Shown here: positions 6,277-6,314 of the stretch, one piece after another
Layout of the letters: every line of letters starts with the position of its first letter
Position numbering within the stretch: position 1 is the first letter of the stretch
Origin: Anaerolineaceae bacterium
GTDB lineage: Bacteria; Chloroflexota; Anaerolineae; Anaerolineales; Anaerolineaceae
Direction of reading: 5' to 3'
Assembly (NCBI GenBank): GCA_030620065.1
Contig: JAUXFJ010000099.1
Span: 1 to 6,314, forward strand
Length of the DNA stretch: 6,314 nt
Position numbers and translations under genes: made by a program
Notes under the pieces: model-generated
Told to the model about the DNA's origin: nothing
Seen by the model: only the letters and a program-made list of their open reading frames with translations
Databases searched by the model: none

Positions 6277-6314
6277 GCTGTTTCACTCACTTTCATCTGG
6301 ACCCTTGAATGTCC
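6273..6314 (-). other. Likely 3' end of an upstream gene, frame undecided
   Basis: The 38 bases upstream of the permease start are too few to identify a gene. All three minus-strand frames are open from the window edge and each then meets a stop: TGA at 6293-6295 (tail DIQGSR), TGA at 6283-6285 (tail TFKGPDESE), and TGA at 6273-6275 (tail GHSRVQMKVSETA), the last overlapping the permease start as ATGA. From the operon layout usual for split MacB systems, an ATPase or a membrane-fusion protein gene is expected here. Which frame is real cannot be decided from this window. Confidence 0.3.

Overview
The window holds seven protein-coding genes on two converging strands. All appear intact, apart from the one cut off at the left edge. 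Codon use, moderate GC content and the gene families suggest an environmental bacterium. The kinase type, the SurE variant and the stand-alone MacB-like permease remind me of Chloroflexota (Anaerolineae-like), but that is an impression from family resemblance and not a demonstrated assignment.

Left part, plus strand (1-2076). The C-terminal half of the cysteine desulfurase SufS is followed 4 bases later by SufE, its sulfur-acceptor partner. Together they mobilise sulfur from cysteine for SUF iron-sulfur cluster assembly. The rest of a suf operon (SufBCD-type scaffold) may lie off the left edge. A 193-base gap with no gene separates them from surE, a metal-dependent nucleotide/stationary-phase survival phosphatase. 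SurE appears to have its own promoter directly in front of its start codon and no Shine-Dalgarno, so its mRNA may be leaderless. A strong hairpin terminator closes surE, and an 18-bp perfect palindrome abuts the stem.

Right part, minus strand (2186-6314, read right to left). In transcription order: the end of an unidentified gene (off window), a MacB/FtsX-type ABC transporter permease without an ATPase domain, a small lipoprotein of unknown function with a Gly-rich segment, an OmpR-family response regulator, and a membrane histidine kinase. All point the same way. Gaps are 58 and 59 bases between permease, lipoprotein and regulator, and the regulator and kinase are nearly abutting. The layout suggests a self-regulating envelope or efflux module: the kinase and regulator would sense an extracytoplasmic signal and control the exporter, and the lipoprotein would be an accessory or signal-modulating part. 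The ATPase and any membrane-fusion subunit should lie just beyond the right edge.

I saw no tRNA, rRNA, CRISPR array, insertion sequence or phage gene. The points most worth a second look are the unidentified lipoprotein in its two-component/ABC context, the leaderless-type starts of surE and possibly the regulator, and several palindromes in the intergenic gaps.
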